In this document: one piece after another, positions 11,201-17,199 of the stretch | Layout of the letters: every line of letters begins with the position of its first letter | How positions within the stretch are numbered: position 1 is the first letter of the stretch | Source of the DNA: a virus | Virus record (IMG/VR): IMGVR_UViG_3300042465_001330 | Coordinates: 1 to 29,402 of that record | Strand: one strand, 5' to 3' | DNA: 29,402 bases | Notes under the pieces: model-generated | Seen by the model: only the letters and a program-made list of their open reading frames with translations | Databases searched by the model: none | What the model was told of the DNA's origin: nothing | Program-made: the position numbers and the translations under genes

Positions 11201-13983
11201 CATTAGAACATGAAGAGCTTACTATATATTTCCAGAAGTTAAAGAATGGAGAAGATCTTCTAACAAGCGAGAGGTTAAGATTAAATGATTTACTTCTTAA
11301 AAAAGAAAACGAAGGTCTGCCTGAAAAAACAAAGAAAAGAATATACGAGTTGTATGCTGAACTAGCCGACTTACAAGAGTCTGTACCAACAGATTATTAT
11401 ATCGATATAATAAACAACTACATGTATCTTGTAGATCTTGAGGCCCTTCAAGAAAGAATGGGATTCAAGGACGTAGATAAAACAAATGCTAAGTTTTTAC
11501 TAGATGAAAGATTCCTAGATTTCTTAGACGAACAAAGCCCAGAGTTTGCAGAATGGTTTAGAAGTAATCACGTAATGCAAAAAGCTATAGACAGAGATGG
11601 AGAAGAATACCTTAAGATAGAGAGAGTAAAAGCTTGGAGTGTAACCAGACCAAAGTCTTCAGAATATTTAGAGTTATTTTCTTTTACAAATTCTCAAGGG
11701 CAGACAGAAGTTATATCTGGAATTCCCACAATGAATTACTATGATAGAGTTGTTAAGGACGAATACGTAACAAAGGTTGTTACTTTACAGGAAGCTATTG
11801 AAATGGGAGACGTTACGTTAGCTAACGTAGATGCTAAAGGTGACTTCCTTCCTAGACTAGATGTACCAGATAGTCCTTATATCAATGAAAAATATTTTGA
11901 AGTAGAGAAAGATAAGAACTTACATAGAGCCCTTGTAGCTTTAATGAAATGGCAAATGGATTTCCAAAAGGATAGTCCAAATCCATCAAAGCTATTCCTA
12001 GATGTACCTCGATATATGAGAAGCAACTACGAAGCTAGACTAAGCATGTTCTCTGCAGAAGGTAAAATGGAGAATCCTATTAGTAGCTGGTGGAAAAGAT
12101 TCCGAGCTTTATTTGTGGGATCAGCCGATGACTTTGATAGAGGATATGGTTTATCTGATCAACAGACTATGGCTAAGGGAGATTTATTTGATGATCAGTT
12201 TGCAGGAGTTCCTATTACCGGTTTATCAAATATTGAGTACGAGAACGTATCTCTAAATATAACAGAGTCTATGTTAAGATATATGATCTCTGCAGAAAAG
12301 CAAAGAGTCTTAATAGAGATGAACCCTATGGCTAGAGCTTTACAAACTGTACTATCTGATCCTGATAACACAGTAAGATCAATAAAAGGTCTAACCAAAA
12401 ACATGTTAGACAGTGCAAATCTTATAAATGCTTTTGAAAAAGGGGCCACTAAACTTACTAAAAAGGGAGAGAAATCTATAAGACAAAAAGCTATAGACAA
12501 TTTTGTAGAGAGAGAATTTGAAGGTAAGTTACAGAAAGGAGCTTTAGGAGCAGACTCTGATAATATCTGGATTCATAAACTAGCAGATAATATTATGAAA
12601 GCTTCTGCTTTCGGATACTTCGCTATGGATATTCCGTCAGCTATCAAGAACTCTTTTGGTTTAAGAATACAATCCTTAATTGAAGCTGCTGGAGGTAAGT
12701 ACTTTAACCATCAGTCTTATACTCAAGGAACAGCTTGGTCTAATAAAACAACTTGGGAAATAAGTTTAGAACTATATAAGTTTGGACCCAAGTCTTTAAA
12801 TACACAGATAGTAGAACTATTTGATCCATATCAAGGAAGATTTGAAGAGAAGTTTATAGAACATGGTTCTAGATCCTTAACCAAAGACGCTCTTGGAGGA
12901 TTATCCTGGATGACAAGCTTCCGTAAATGGACAGAATTAAATTCAACCCTTTCTATTTTTGGGGCTATGATGTACCACGAGAAATCTGTAGAGAGAACAG
13001 TAAACGGGGTAAAGCAACGTATAGCTTATATGGACGCTTGGGAAATTAAGGATGGTCAGATACAACTTAAAGAAGGAGTAGATCCGGAGTGGGGTATAAA
13101 CGGTAATAAGTTTAAAGCCTTTAAAAATAAAGTACACGGTGTAACCAATAACCTAGCAGGTTCCTTTGCTAAATTTGAATACGCTGAAGCAGATAGATAT
13201 GTGGCTTTCCGATTTGCTATTGCATTTAAACGTTGGTTCTTACGTATGTTCTTAAATAGATGGCAACACAGGGGAAGTCTTAGAGATCCTAGATATAGAT
13301 TTGATGCAGCTGTAGGAGATACAGCTATGGGTTATCACATTGAAGCCATACGTTCTTTTGGTAGAATGATTAAGACTAGAGGGGAATATGCTAATTTCTT
13401 ATCCGATGATGAAAAAGCATCTATGTTAAAGACTATAATGGACGTTGCTTATGTTGTAGCATTCAGTATGGCTATCTCTCTTATCTTTGGTTTTGATGAA
13501 GACGATGAAGATAAATTTGCTAAACTTAGATCAAAGTCAGGACCTTTGCCTATATTTGGTGTAGCAAAAGACCAAGGAGAGTTTAAGTTAGGGGGATGGA
13601 TGTCTAATCACTTACTCTATTTAACTATGCAACTTAAGAATGAGTCAGTACAATGGTTACCTATTCCAGGTTACGGAGCAGATAACTATATTGACTTGCT
13701 TAGTATGGAGTCAGTATCTATGACAAATACTTGGGATAACTATAAAAAGATTATAGCTTTCAGTGCGTTACATGCTGGACACGGACTATTTGGTACAGAT
13801 CATTCTAAAGCATACTTTGATCAGGACGAAGGTCCATATGTATGGATGCAGAAAGAAGGAGATGCATGGTACGAAGGATCTAAAGTTCTTACTTATTTTG
13901 GTAGATCTTTAGGTTTATCTGGTAAAACAGTATCGCCGGATATGGCTGTAATTAACTGGGTCAAAGGACAAAACTGGAGATAA
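8245..13983 (+). CDS. Giant putative virion cargo/ejection protein with a zincin metallopeptidase motif
   Basis: This 1,912-residue protein begins two bases after the RNA polymerase-helicase gene, in another frame, so it is a separate protein. Residues 171-176 read HEFAHP (8755-8772), an HExxH zinc-site motif, and a glutamate pair near residues 225-226 (LEEALVRS, 8914-8937) could give the third zinc ligand, as in gluzincins. The middle, roughly residues 320-1100, is rich in charged helices and likely coiled coils. Near the C-terminus there is a hydrophobic stretch (DVAYVVAFSMAISLIFGF, about 13441-13494) followed by an acidic run. Size, position next to the virion RNA polymerase, long helices and a late membrane-like segment fit the large cargo proteins that crAss-like phages carry and eject with their DNA. 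The protease could process virion proteins or act in the host; its activity is not shown. I recognise no whole-length family. Confidence 0.75.
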   Translation: MICSIPNLDELTEYGKKIGLGHMSSTYALRAFMTFNSKLQLGQDPIVPNKEQFRGMLEDLNVWNTEGREPVMTDRLHGFADVMNAFPEYRVLMTSIKLDTQSQSLIKASATVNLLAEKLSSNLNVPYEFITEDEAIRLTKNLDTWKGQPGFFYNGKVYLIPNLVTEKTVLHEFAHPLIRAIRMSNPSLFNNLVQKLRSTAKGQDLIAQSRDSYGYLAEDDPTILEEALVRSLANTAEEDPKSAFSKFITDLLFAIKQIIRKVFGDTAKKIKVENLKEDTTIEELADMLVLEQFDIDLSTITNDDVVLYMEDVNKYVEAMKNLSTNELQKSTNLFFEMVKKQIKLLEKNKDYDGMKAILKDAFQRPDLAEIFKNLAPYQDIKAVYENEMSQLYRDAEFARKHTEAFVNSLIRTKYMVRRLNDALVKLVKDPNSKQNVATVFYYNNVISYWESFLGDFQKKLDADAALGNIDSDNPIYELVGSIATEIKTSRNHTSKIYFAGTSSLIKDTLAPMQTQIDEKFKNMMEDLKKRNASPEIIALRQKDYWGLSGDALSKFLSLKNKVEGGQPLTASESEVYDRLKLISYKEGAYLSEEKIEYLMTGELGDAHALNSFLEGYIYNQDPVVFGFATFVKNRMTEVFTSSQVRGNKFLSEVKPLLEAAGYNQANPAEFGRRVTFLDSKGGKNPETQEYQEELVHTLLNPWKGYRYAIGKMRDEIRAEELVAAESGDTTKLIELKLKLQEEERKYFHQKNTRAYYDRYNIFRKGPNDVIGAKAEAIRADLLAKIQNLTSGMGVQSINERLDSAEELEGLWREYRQLFSNYLPSGSLKDEEGIQIAERLREFRNASKDLYREELIPDLFTNALAAHEQYLIDLGYERGGAAFNRLRTKWLYNNSRVKVKDSYFEKQKEILDELKDLTSSLPKDTQTQEDLANLYERLMQLMSPFRDEDMQPEATAMDVKNIAEIKRVQQLIEITKKGIAKASGLTALEHEELTIYFQKLKNGEDLLTSERLRLNDLLLKKENEGLPEKTKKRIYELYAELADLQESVPTDYYIDIINNYMYLVDLEALQERMGFKDVDKTNAKFLLDERFLDFLDEQSPEFAEWFRSNHVMQKAIDRDGEEYLKIERVKAWSVTRPKSSEYLELFSFTNSQGQTEVISGIPTMNYYDRVVKDEYVTKVVTLQEAIEMGDVTLANVDAKGDFLPRLDVPDSPYINEKYFEVEKDKNLHRALVALMKWQMDFQKDSPNPSKLFLDVPRYMRSNYEARLSMFSAEGKMENPISSWWKRFRALFVGSADDFDRGYGLSDQQTMAKGDLFDDQFAGVPITGLSNIEYENVSLNITESMLRYMISAEKQRVLIEMNPMARALQTVLSDPDNTVRSIKGLTKNMLDSANLINAFEKGATKLTKKGEKSIRQKAIDNFVEREFEGKLQKGALGADSDNIWIHKLADNIMKASAFGYFAMDIPSAIKNSFGLRIQSLIEAAGGKYFNHQSYTQGTAWSNKTTWEISLELYKFGPKSLNTQIVELFDPYQGRFEEKFIEHGSRSLTKDALGGLSWMTSFRKWTELNSTLSIFGAMMYHEKSVERTVNGVKQRIAYMDAWEIKDGQIQLKEGVDPEWGINGNKFKAFKNKVHGVTNNLAGSFAKFEYAEADRYVAFRFAIAFKRWFLRMFLNRWQHRGSLRDPRYRFDAAVGDTAMGYHIEAIRSFGRMIKTRGEYANFLSDDEKASMLKTIMDVAYVVAFSMAISLIFGFDEDDEDKFAKLRSKSGPLPIFGVAKDQGEFKLGGWMSNHLLYLTMQLKNESVQWLPIPGYGADNYIDLLSMESVSMTNTWDNYKKIIAFSALHAGHGLFGTDHSKAYFDQDEGPYVWMQKEGDAWYEGSKVLTYFGRSLGLSGKTVSPDMAVINWVKGQNWR

Positions 13984-13995
13984 CAACTTATAACT

Positions 13996-14544
13996 ATGAA
14001 AAAATATACTTACGCAGAACTAGAAGCAGAATTCAAGAGATTAGGTTACTCTTGGCCAGGCTTCCACCTTATTGGTGTTAGATCTAAAGCTAACGTCAAT
14101 AACAAATTTGATGATCATTTTTATATAGTACAGGGTCCACTACTTCACGATCCTGTTACTTGTACTACTAACCCAGGTAGACACTGGTTAATAAACTGGA
14201 TGAACCCTAAAGGAACAGCAGTGCTTAAACCAGGTCAGTATCTAGACACATGGAAACTAGGATTACATAAGGGCAAGTATGAGGCATTAGTACAACGTAA
14301 ACCTATTACTGTTTATCGTGATACAGACAAAGATGAGACTGCAGAAGAACAAGGTATAGAAGACACAGGGCTTTTCGGGGTAAATATACACCGCGCTAAT
14401 CCATCTGCTGTAAGCTCACTTATTGAGAAATGGTCAGCAGGATGTCAAGTACTTAACAACCCACAAGACTTTGCTAAGCTTATCAAGCTTTGTAAAGAGT
14501 CAGGTAAAGAATTCTTGACTTATACCCTATTAAGAGAATTCTAA
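13996..14544 (+). CDS. Putative endolysin (peptidoglycan-active, L,D-transpeptidase-like Cys motif)
   Basis: A 182-residue protein with no signal peptide. The C-terminal half contains FGVNIHRANP, then after a spacer KWSAGCQVL. A histidine followed by a Ser-x-Gly-Cys segment resembles the catalytic His and Cys of YkuD-type L,D-transpeptidase folds, which some phage lysis enzymes share. The N-terminal half has FHLIGVRS, NKFDDHFYIV and NPGRHWL, a pattern I associate with a phage lysozyme-like family found beside holins. The gene ends with TAATG, so its stop overlaps the start of the holin-like gene by one base. Its place right before holin and spanin candidates supports a role in cell wall breakdown at the end of infection. 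The exact bond cleaved cannot be read from the sequence. Confidence 0.65.
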   Translation: MKKYTYAELEAEFKRLGYSWPGFHLIGVRSKANVNNKFDDHFYIVQGPLLHDPVTCTTNPGRHWLINWMNPKGTAVLKPGQYLDTWKLGLHKGKYEALVQRKPITVYRDTDKDETAEEQGIEDTGLFGVNIHRANPSAVSSLIEKWSAGCQVLNNPQDFAKLIKLCKESGKEFLTYTLLREF

Positions 14545-14816
14545 TGAAGAAGTGGATACTATCTATACTAAGTAAAGACGGAGACCAAAGTTCTAAAAGA
14601 CTTGTAGGTCTTTACTGTATCTTAACCGGATCAGTAATGGCATGGATAGCTACGTTCTCAGAGTACAAAACCCCGGAGTATATGTATAACACAATTATGT
14701 TTATAGGAGGAGGAGTATTTGTAGGAACTATGTTAGAAGGAGTATTTACTCAAAAGATGAATTTACCTAAACCCCAAGAAGATGCTGGACAAAAAAATGA
14801 AGAAACTACTGAATGA
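14544..14816 (+). CDS. Putative holin, two membrane helices
   Basis: A 90-residue protein with a short charged N-terminus, two hydrophobic segments (about residues 20-42, VGLYCILTGSVMAWIATF, and 48-67, YNTIMFIGGGVFVGTML) and a hydrophilic tail rich in Lys, Gln and Glu. That layout and size fit a small two-helix holin or other inner-membrane lysis protein. It starts on the last base of the endolysin candidate gene and its 3' end overlaps the next gene, so the lysis genes are probably translated together. No signature residues are diagnostic, so the assignment rests on topology and position. Confidence 0.6.
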   Translation: MKKWILSILSKDGDQSSKRLVGLYCILTGSVMAWIATFSEYKTPEYMYNTIMFIGGGVFVGTMLEGVFTQKMNLPKPQEDAGQKNEETTE

Positions 14817-15147
14817 GATACTATTAACTTCAGTTATATTAGGAATTGCAATTTGGATAGGTGTACTTCTATATAAAGTAAAAATGTCTACTTTAGCAAT
14901 AGAAGAACTAAAACAAAAAGCTTTTGGGGCAGAGACACGCCATGCTATGGAGGTAGACTCTTTAAAGTTTAAGATGTTCCAAGACAGTCTAAAGATTGTA
15001 GACCTTCAAAGAATAAACTATATCAACACTATTAATCAACAAGATAAACAAGATAAAGATGAACGTGATCAAATTATTGCTACTATTCCTACTGCTACTG
15101 ATAAGCAAAGGGACCAACTATGGACAACTTACTCCCCAAAGAATTAA
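14782..15147 (+). CDS. Putative inner-membrane spanin subunit (Rz-like)
   Basis: A 121-residue protein, or 116 if the ATG at 14797 is used; both starts lie inside the end of the holin-like gene. It has one N-terminal membrane helix (about residues 13-33, LTSVILGIAIWIGVLLYKV) followed by a highly charged helical region that looks coiled-coil (LKFKMFQDSLKIVDL and onward). A single N-terminal anchor with a long periplasmic coiled coil is the typical architecture of an i-spanin. The next gene starts inside it at 15059, in another frame, and its predicted product has a secretion signal; this nested arrangement resembles Rz/Rz1. Spanin genes diverge too fast for sequence-based naming, so the call rests on topology, overlap and neighbours. 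Confidence 0.6.
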   Translation: MLDKKMKKLLNEILLTSVILGIAIWIGVLLYKVKMSTLAIEELKQKAFGAETRHAMEVDSLKFKMFQDSLKIVDLQRINYINTINQQDKQDKDERDQIIATIPTATDKQRDQLWTTYSPKN

Positions 15148-15355
15148 CTGGGATGGTACTAAGGGGATCTTCTTTACCGATAAACAAGAAGAGCAATTGC
15201 TCCAGATTGTTGTTGACTATGACTACGTCAAGGCCAGCTTGGCTCGGCAAAAAGAAATTAACAGTACCCTCACGCTTAGGATACTTGACAAAGAATACGA
15301 GATCAAGGAAGCTGGTAAATCAGTCAGAACTCTGCTCTCAACATTAAGTTGGTAG
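15059..15355 (+). CDS. Secreted coiled-coil spanin-like protein, N-terminal part
   Basis: This frame encodes 98 residues: a strongly hydrophobic signal (MNVIKLLLLFLLLLI, with likely cleavage after NYG), then YDYVKASLAR and EIKEAGK in a helical, coiled-coil-like region. It overlaps the Rz-like gene by 89 bases. The frame ends abruptly (SVRTLLSTLSW), while the -1 frame continues the heptad-like pattern and then supplies a membrane helix (15319-15477). One extra A in the AAA run at 15317-15319 would join the two parts into a protein of about 139 residues with a signal peptide, coiled coil and C-terminal membrane anchor, a layout common beside holins in Bacteroidetes phages. Either the gene is broken or misread here, or a ribosomal frameshift is used. 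No lipobox cysteine is seen, so a lipoprotein o-spanin is not supported. Confidence 0.6.
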   Translation: MNVIKLLLLFLLLLISKGTNYGQLTPQRINWDGTKGIFFTDKQEEQLLQIVVDYDYVKASLARQKEINSTLTLRILDKEYEIKEAGKSVRTLLSTLSW

Positions 15356-15477
15356 CGGTAAGAGATTCTTTAGCAGATAGTCAGGATAAGTTGTCAGTTT
15401 CTAGAAGAAATAATTGGATCTTTGGAGGAATCTCCGTATTTTTATTCAGTAGTTTGATATATACTATAACACACTAA
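15319..15477 (+). pseudogene. Out-of-frame C-terminal part of the spanin-like gene
   Basis: After the in-frame TAA at 15316-15318, this frame is open for 52 residues to the TAA at 15475-15477. It reads ISQNSALNIKLVAVRDSL, a continuation of the coiled coil, then a basic patch (SRRNNW) and a membrane helix (IFGGISVFLFSSLIYTI). It has no plausible start codon of its own and lies -1 relative to the preceding frame. It is best explained as the lost or frameshift-accessed C-terminus of the gene starting at 15059. Confidence 0.6.
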
Positions 15478-15488
15478 AACTATAACAT

Positions 15489-15614
15489 ATGAAAAAAGTA
15501 TCAATAGCAGCGCCAATGTATACTAACAAAGCGCGTAACGTACAGTCTAACTTTAAAAAAGGAGGATCTGTGGGATGTAAACCATCAATGAAAAAGATGG
15601 GTAAGAAAAAGTAA
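15489..15614 (+). CDS. Small basic protein, 41 residues
   Basis: The ATG at 15489 opens a 41-residue frame starting MKKVSIAAPMYTNKARNV, with a central KKGGSVGC and ending KKMGKKK. It is strongly basic and Lys/Gly-rich, similar in flavour to the other tiny proteins in this cluster. The stop is two bases from the start of the next small gene, which suggests co-translation. It fits the class of small basic proteins found between the lysis genes and the strand switch in crAss-like genomes, but its function is unknown. A nucleic-acid-binding or virion-associated role would be a guess. Confidence 0.6.
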   Translation: MKKVSIAAPMYTNKARNVQSNFKKGGSVGCKPSMKKMGKKK

Positions 15615-15616
15615 TT

Positions 15617-15763
15617 ATGGATAGCAATCATCAGTTTCTTAAAGCTCAAGTAAAAGCTTTCCATCCTAATTGGAATGATGAGCAAATAGATGCAGAAATA
15701 AAAAAGATACTAGCCGGAGAAAGCGAGGACGCAGATGACGGCTGTTTATACTGTGGATCTTAA
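15617..15763 (+). CDS. Small acidic protein with a C-terminal CxxC, 48 residues
   Basis: The frame starts with ATG two bases after the preceding stop and encodes 48 residues. The first half is helical (HQFLKAQVKAFHPNWND), the second acidic (AGESEDADDG), ending CLYCGS. The C-x-x-C pair could bind a metal or form a disulfide. It contrasts with its basic neighbours in charge. It is 13 bases upstream of the next gene and reads in the same direction, so it is probably in the same transcript. No family was recognised. Confidence 0.55.
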   Translation: MDSNHQFLKAQVKAFHPNWNDEQIDAEIKKILAGESEDADDGCLYCGS

Positions 15764-15775
15764 AAACATAAAATA

Positions 15776-16078
15776 ATGGCAAAGAAAATTTTAAAAAAAG
15801 CACAGGTTGGTTTAAATACAATCTCAGGTAGAGCACCCGTTATCAAATCAAAAACTTCTATTAATGATAAAACCGGAAATCGTGTTCAAAAAAGTAAAGT
15901 ATTAAACTACAAAGGTGAGCCAGTTAAAATTGTTAGCACTAATTATAATCCCGATACTGATCAGTATGGATCACGTCAGTCCTATAAAACAGGAATAGGT
16001 CAAGCTATTGGCTATATTAAAGCTAAAAGAGCCTTAAATCAAGAAAAGAAAGGTGGTACTATTAAAAAAAAGAAATAA
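15776..16078 (+). CDS. Small basic MAKK-type protein, 100 residues
   Basis: A lysine-rich 100-residue protein starting MAKKILKKAQVGLNT and ending GGTIKKKK. The start resembles that of the next protein (MAKKKLPKAQPGT), so the two share a short N-terminal element, perhaps through duplication or a common targeting role. The middle has a possible beta-hairpin (KVLNYKGEPVKIVSTNY). Its stop overlaps the next start in TAATG by one base. Likely a late or virion-associated phage protein by position; the function is unknown. Confidence 0.65.
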   Translation: MAKKILKKAQVGLNTISGRAPVIKSKTSINDKTGNRVQKSKVLNYKGEPVKIVSTNYNPDTDQYGSRQSYKTGIGQAIGYIKAKRALNQEKKGGTIKKKK

Positions 16079-16440
16079 TGGCAAAGAAAAAATTACCAAA
16101 GGCTCAACCCGGTACAATCGTTAAAAAGGGTCCATTTGGAAGAACCAAAACAATGGAAACTACTGGTACCCAATCTGATTATATCTTTAAAGATACAGTC
16201 CGTAATAGAAAAGGAGAGGTTGTAAAAGTAAAAGAAGGTGTTTATAAAGAAACTCCTACTGAAACTATTGATATGGGTAAGAAAACTAATCGCAAAGGTA
16301 AGGTTAGAGAATATAACCGTAGTACTACAAATGTAAATACTCCAGAGGAAAGAATGACTTTCCCAGGTATGAAGAAAGGTGGACCAGTTACAGCTCTTGA
16401 CCAAGTAGATAGAATGTATAAGTCTAAAAAGAAAAAATAA
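16078..16440 (+). CDS. Small basic MAKK-type protein, 120 residues
   Basis: A 120-residue, strongly basic protein. It opens MAKKKLPKAQPGT, echoing the previous gene, contains repeated short motifs of the form VRNRKGEVVKVKEG and KTNRKGKVREYNRS, and ends KKGGPV...MYKSKKKK. The repeated RKGxV motif hints at a small internal beta repeat. It overlaps both neighbours by one base (TAATG), which suggests translational coupling. I recognise it only as part of the small basic cluster near the strand switch of crAss-like genomes. Confidence 0.65.
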   Translation: MAKKKLPKAQPGTIVKKGPFGRTKTMETTGTQSDYIFKDTVRNRKGEVVKVKEGVYKETPTETIDMGKKTNRKGKVREYNRSTTNVNTPEERMTFPGMKKGGPVTALDQVDRMYKSKKKK

Positions 16441-16520
16441 TGGCTAAAGTAAACGTTACTGCGGGAGGAGAGAAGCATGTATCTATAAGAAGACTACTAA
16501 AAGAGGAGAAGGTAAAGTAG
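16440..16520 (+). pseudogene. N-terminal part of a frameshifted small basic protein
   Basis: The ATG at 16440 overlaps the preceding stop (TAATG), as elsewhere in this cluster, and reads MAKVNVTAGGEKHV before running into SIRRLLKEEKVK and a TAG at 16518-16520. The -1 frame from about 16481 reads IYKKTTKRGEGKVG and continues into the next entry. One missing base near 16480-16481 would restore a protein of about 84 residues. MAKVNV is also the start of the last rightward protein at 16665, which supports this as the true N-terminus. Confidence 0.55.
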
Positions 16521-16528
16521 GTAACATA

Positions 16529-16693
16529 ATGGTTAATCATCCTACTAAAGATAAAGGTGTATGGGATACCATAGACCTAACTAAAAAAGCAGGAGCTAAG
16601 ACCATTAAACAAGGAGTAGCCGCCACAAAAAAATGGCATAAAGAAAACCCTTATCCAAAACCAAATGGCAAAAGTAAACGTAGCAAAAAGTAG
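16529..16693 (+). CDS. Small basic protein, C-terminal part of a probable longer protein
   Basis: From the ATG at 16529 this frame encodes 54 residues (MVNHPTKDKGVWDTIDL..., ending GKSKRSKK). The frame is open further upstream to about 16448, and the residues just before the ATG (IYKKTTKRGEGKVGNI) look like coding sequence. The natural product is therefore probably a fusion with the MAKVNVTAGG start at 16440, interrupted by an apparent one-base loss. It may still be made from the internal ATG. It overlaps the start of the next gene by 29 bases. The function is unknown. Confidence 0.55.
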   Translation: MVNHPTKDKGVWDTIDLTKKAGAKTIKQGVAATKKWHKENPYPKPNGKSKRSKK

Positions 16694-16808
16694 CTATGCT
16701 CCCAAGGTGACTAAGGTTAGTCGCCCTGGGGTAATAGCTAAGTCTAAGACTAGTAGATTAAAGTCTAGTAAAAATTATAAGAAGGCCTATCGCGGCCAAG
16801 GGCGCTAG
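16665..16808 (+). CDS. Small basic protein, 47 residues, last rightward gene
   Basis: A 47-residue protein beginning MAKVNVAKSSYAPKVTK, with SKTSRLKSSKNYKKAYRG and ending GQGR. It is Lys/Ser/Arg-rich with no hydrophobic core, so it is probably disordered or nucleic-acid binding. It starts inside the preceding gene and its TAG stop (16806-16808) overlaps the stop of the convergent minus-strand gene, so it is the last gene of the rightward block. The first half of the gene also contains the hairpin at 16691-16740. I recall similar tiny proteins in crAss-like phages; no function is known to me. Confidence 0.65.
   Translation: MAKVNVAKSSYAPKVTKVSRPGVIAKSKTSRLKSSKNYKKAYRGQGR
16685..16740 (-). terminator. 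Probable intrinsic terminator of leftward transcription
   Basis: Bases 16691-16697 (tagctat) pair with 16734-16740 (atagcta), ccc at 16701-16703 pairs with ggg at 16728-16730, and ggtgacta (16706-16713) pairs with tagtcgcc (16718-16725, one G-U) around the four-base loop aggt. Read on the minus strand the hairpin is followed at once by CTTTTTGC (16690-16683). It lies about 65 bases beyond the last leftward gene. On the plus strand no T run follows, so it should act mainly on leftward transcripts. It is embedded in the coding sequence of an opposing gene. Confidence 0.6.
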
Positions 16809-17188
16809 ACACCAAGTACTTTCTTGATGTCCGGCTTAAAATAATGAGGACCTTTTAGGATCTTTCCGTCTTCCCTGTACACAGGTTTTCCGTCTTGTCC
16901 TAACTTACTTAGATTTGATCTGTGTATTTCTTTAAATACATCTTCGATCTTATCCTGGAGACCATGTTTAAGAATCGTCCCATAGATAATGTATAGCTGA
17001 TCACCGAGAGCATCAGCAATGCCCACCAAATCGTTGTTCCTAACTGCTTCAAGATACTCGTCATTTTCTTCAGCTTGTAAAGAATGACGTAACTCGGCTT
17101 GCTTTGTGAAACCAACGGTAGGATTTTTCGCATCTTTTTGATCGAATAAGTAATGAAATTCAGAAACCAGATCTATGAAGTCCCGCAT
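16805..17188 (-). CDS. MazG/HisE-like NTP pyrophosphohydrolase
   Basis: A 127-residue, mostly helical protein. AEENDEYLEA (about residues 40-49) and ADALGDQLYIIYG (about residues 58-70) give the ExxE...ExxD-like acidic pattern that binds magnesium in all-alpha NTP pyrophosphatases such as MazG, HisE and phage relatives. The end (KPVYREDGKILKGPHYFKPDI) matches the tail of MazG-like phage proteins as I recall them. Such enzymes hydrolyse nucleoside triphosphates to monophosphates and can clean or rebalance the nucleotide pool, or act on alarmone signalling. It is the last gene of the leftward block, 11 bases after another all-alpha pyrophosphatase-like gene. The substrate cannot be told from sequence. 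Confidence 0.75.
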   Translation of the reverse strand: MRDFIDLVSEFHYLFDQKDAKNPTVGFTKQAELRHSLQAEENDEYLEAVRNNDLVGIADALGDQLYIIYGTILKHGLQDKIEDVFKEIHRSNLSKLGQDGKPVYREDGKILKGPHYFKPDIKKVLGV

Positions 17189-17199
17189 GTATTTAGATA

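Noticed and set aside
15120-15347. A 75-residue plus-strand frame inside the spanin-like gene
   Set aside because: Low-complexity, no signal or domain, and fully overlapped by the better supported frame at 15059.
15440-15488. A promoter for the small basic gene cluster (tagtttgatatatac)
   Set aside because: It lacks the full TAnnTTTG spacing and lies inside the membrane-helix coding tail, so support is too weak.
16093-16478. Minus-strand frames opposite the small basic genes
   Set aside because: They mirror lysine-rich genes (giving Phe/Ser-rich products) and have no operon fit.
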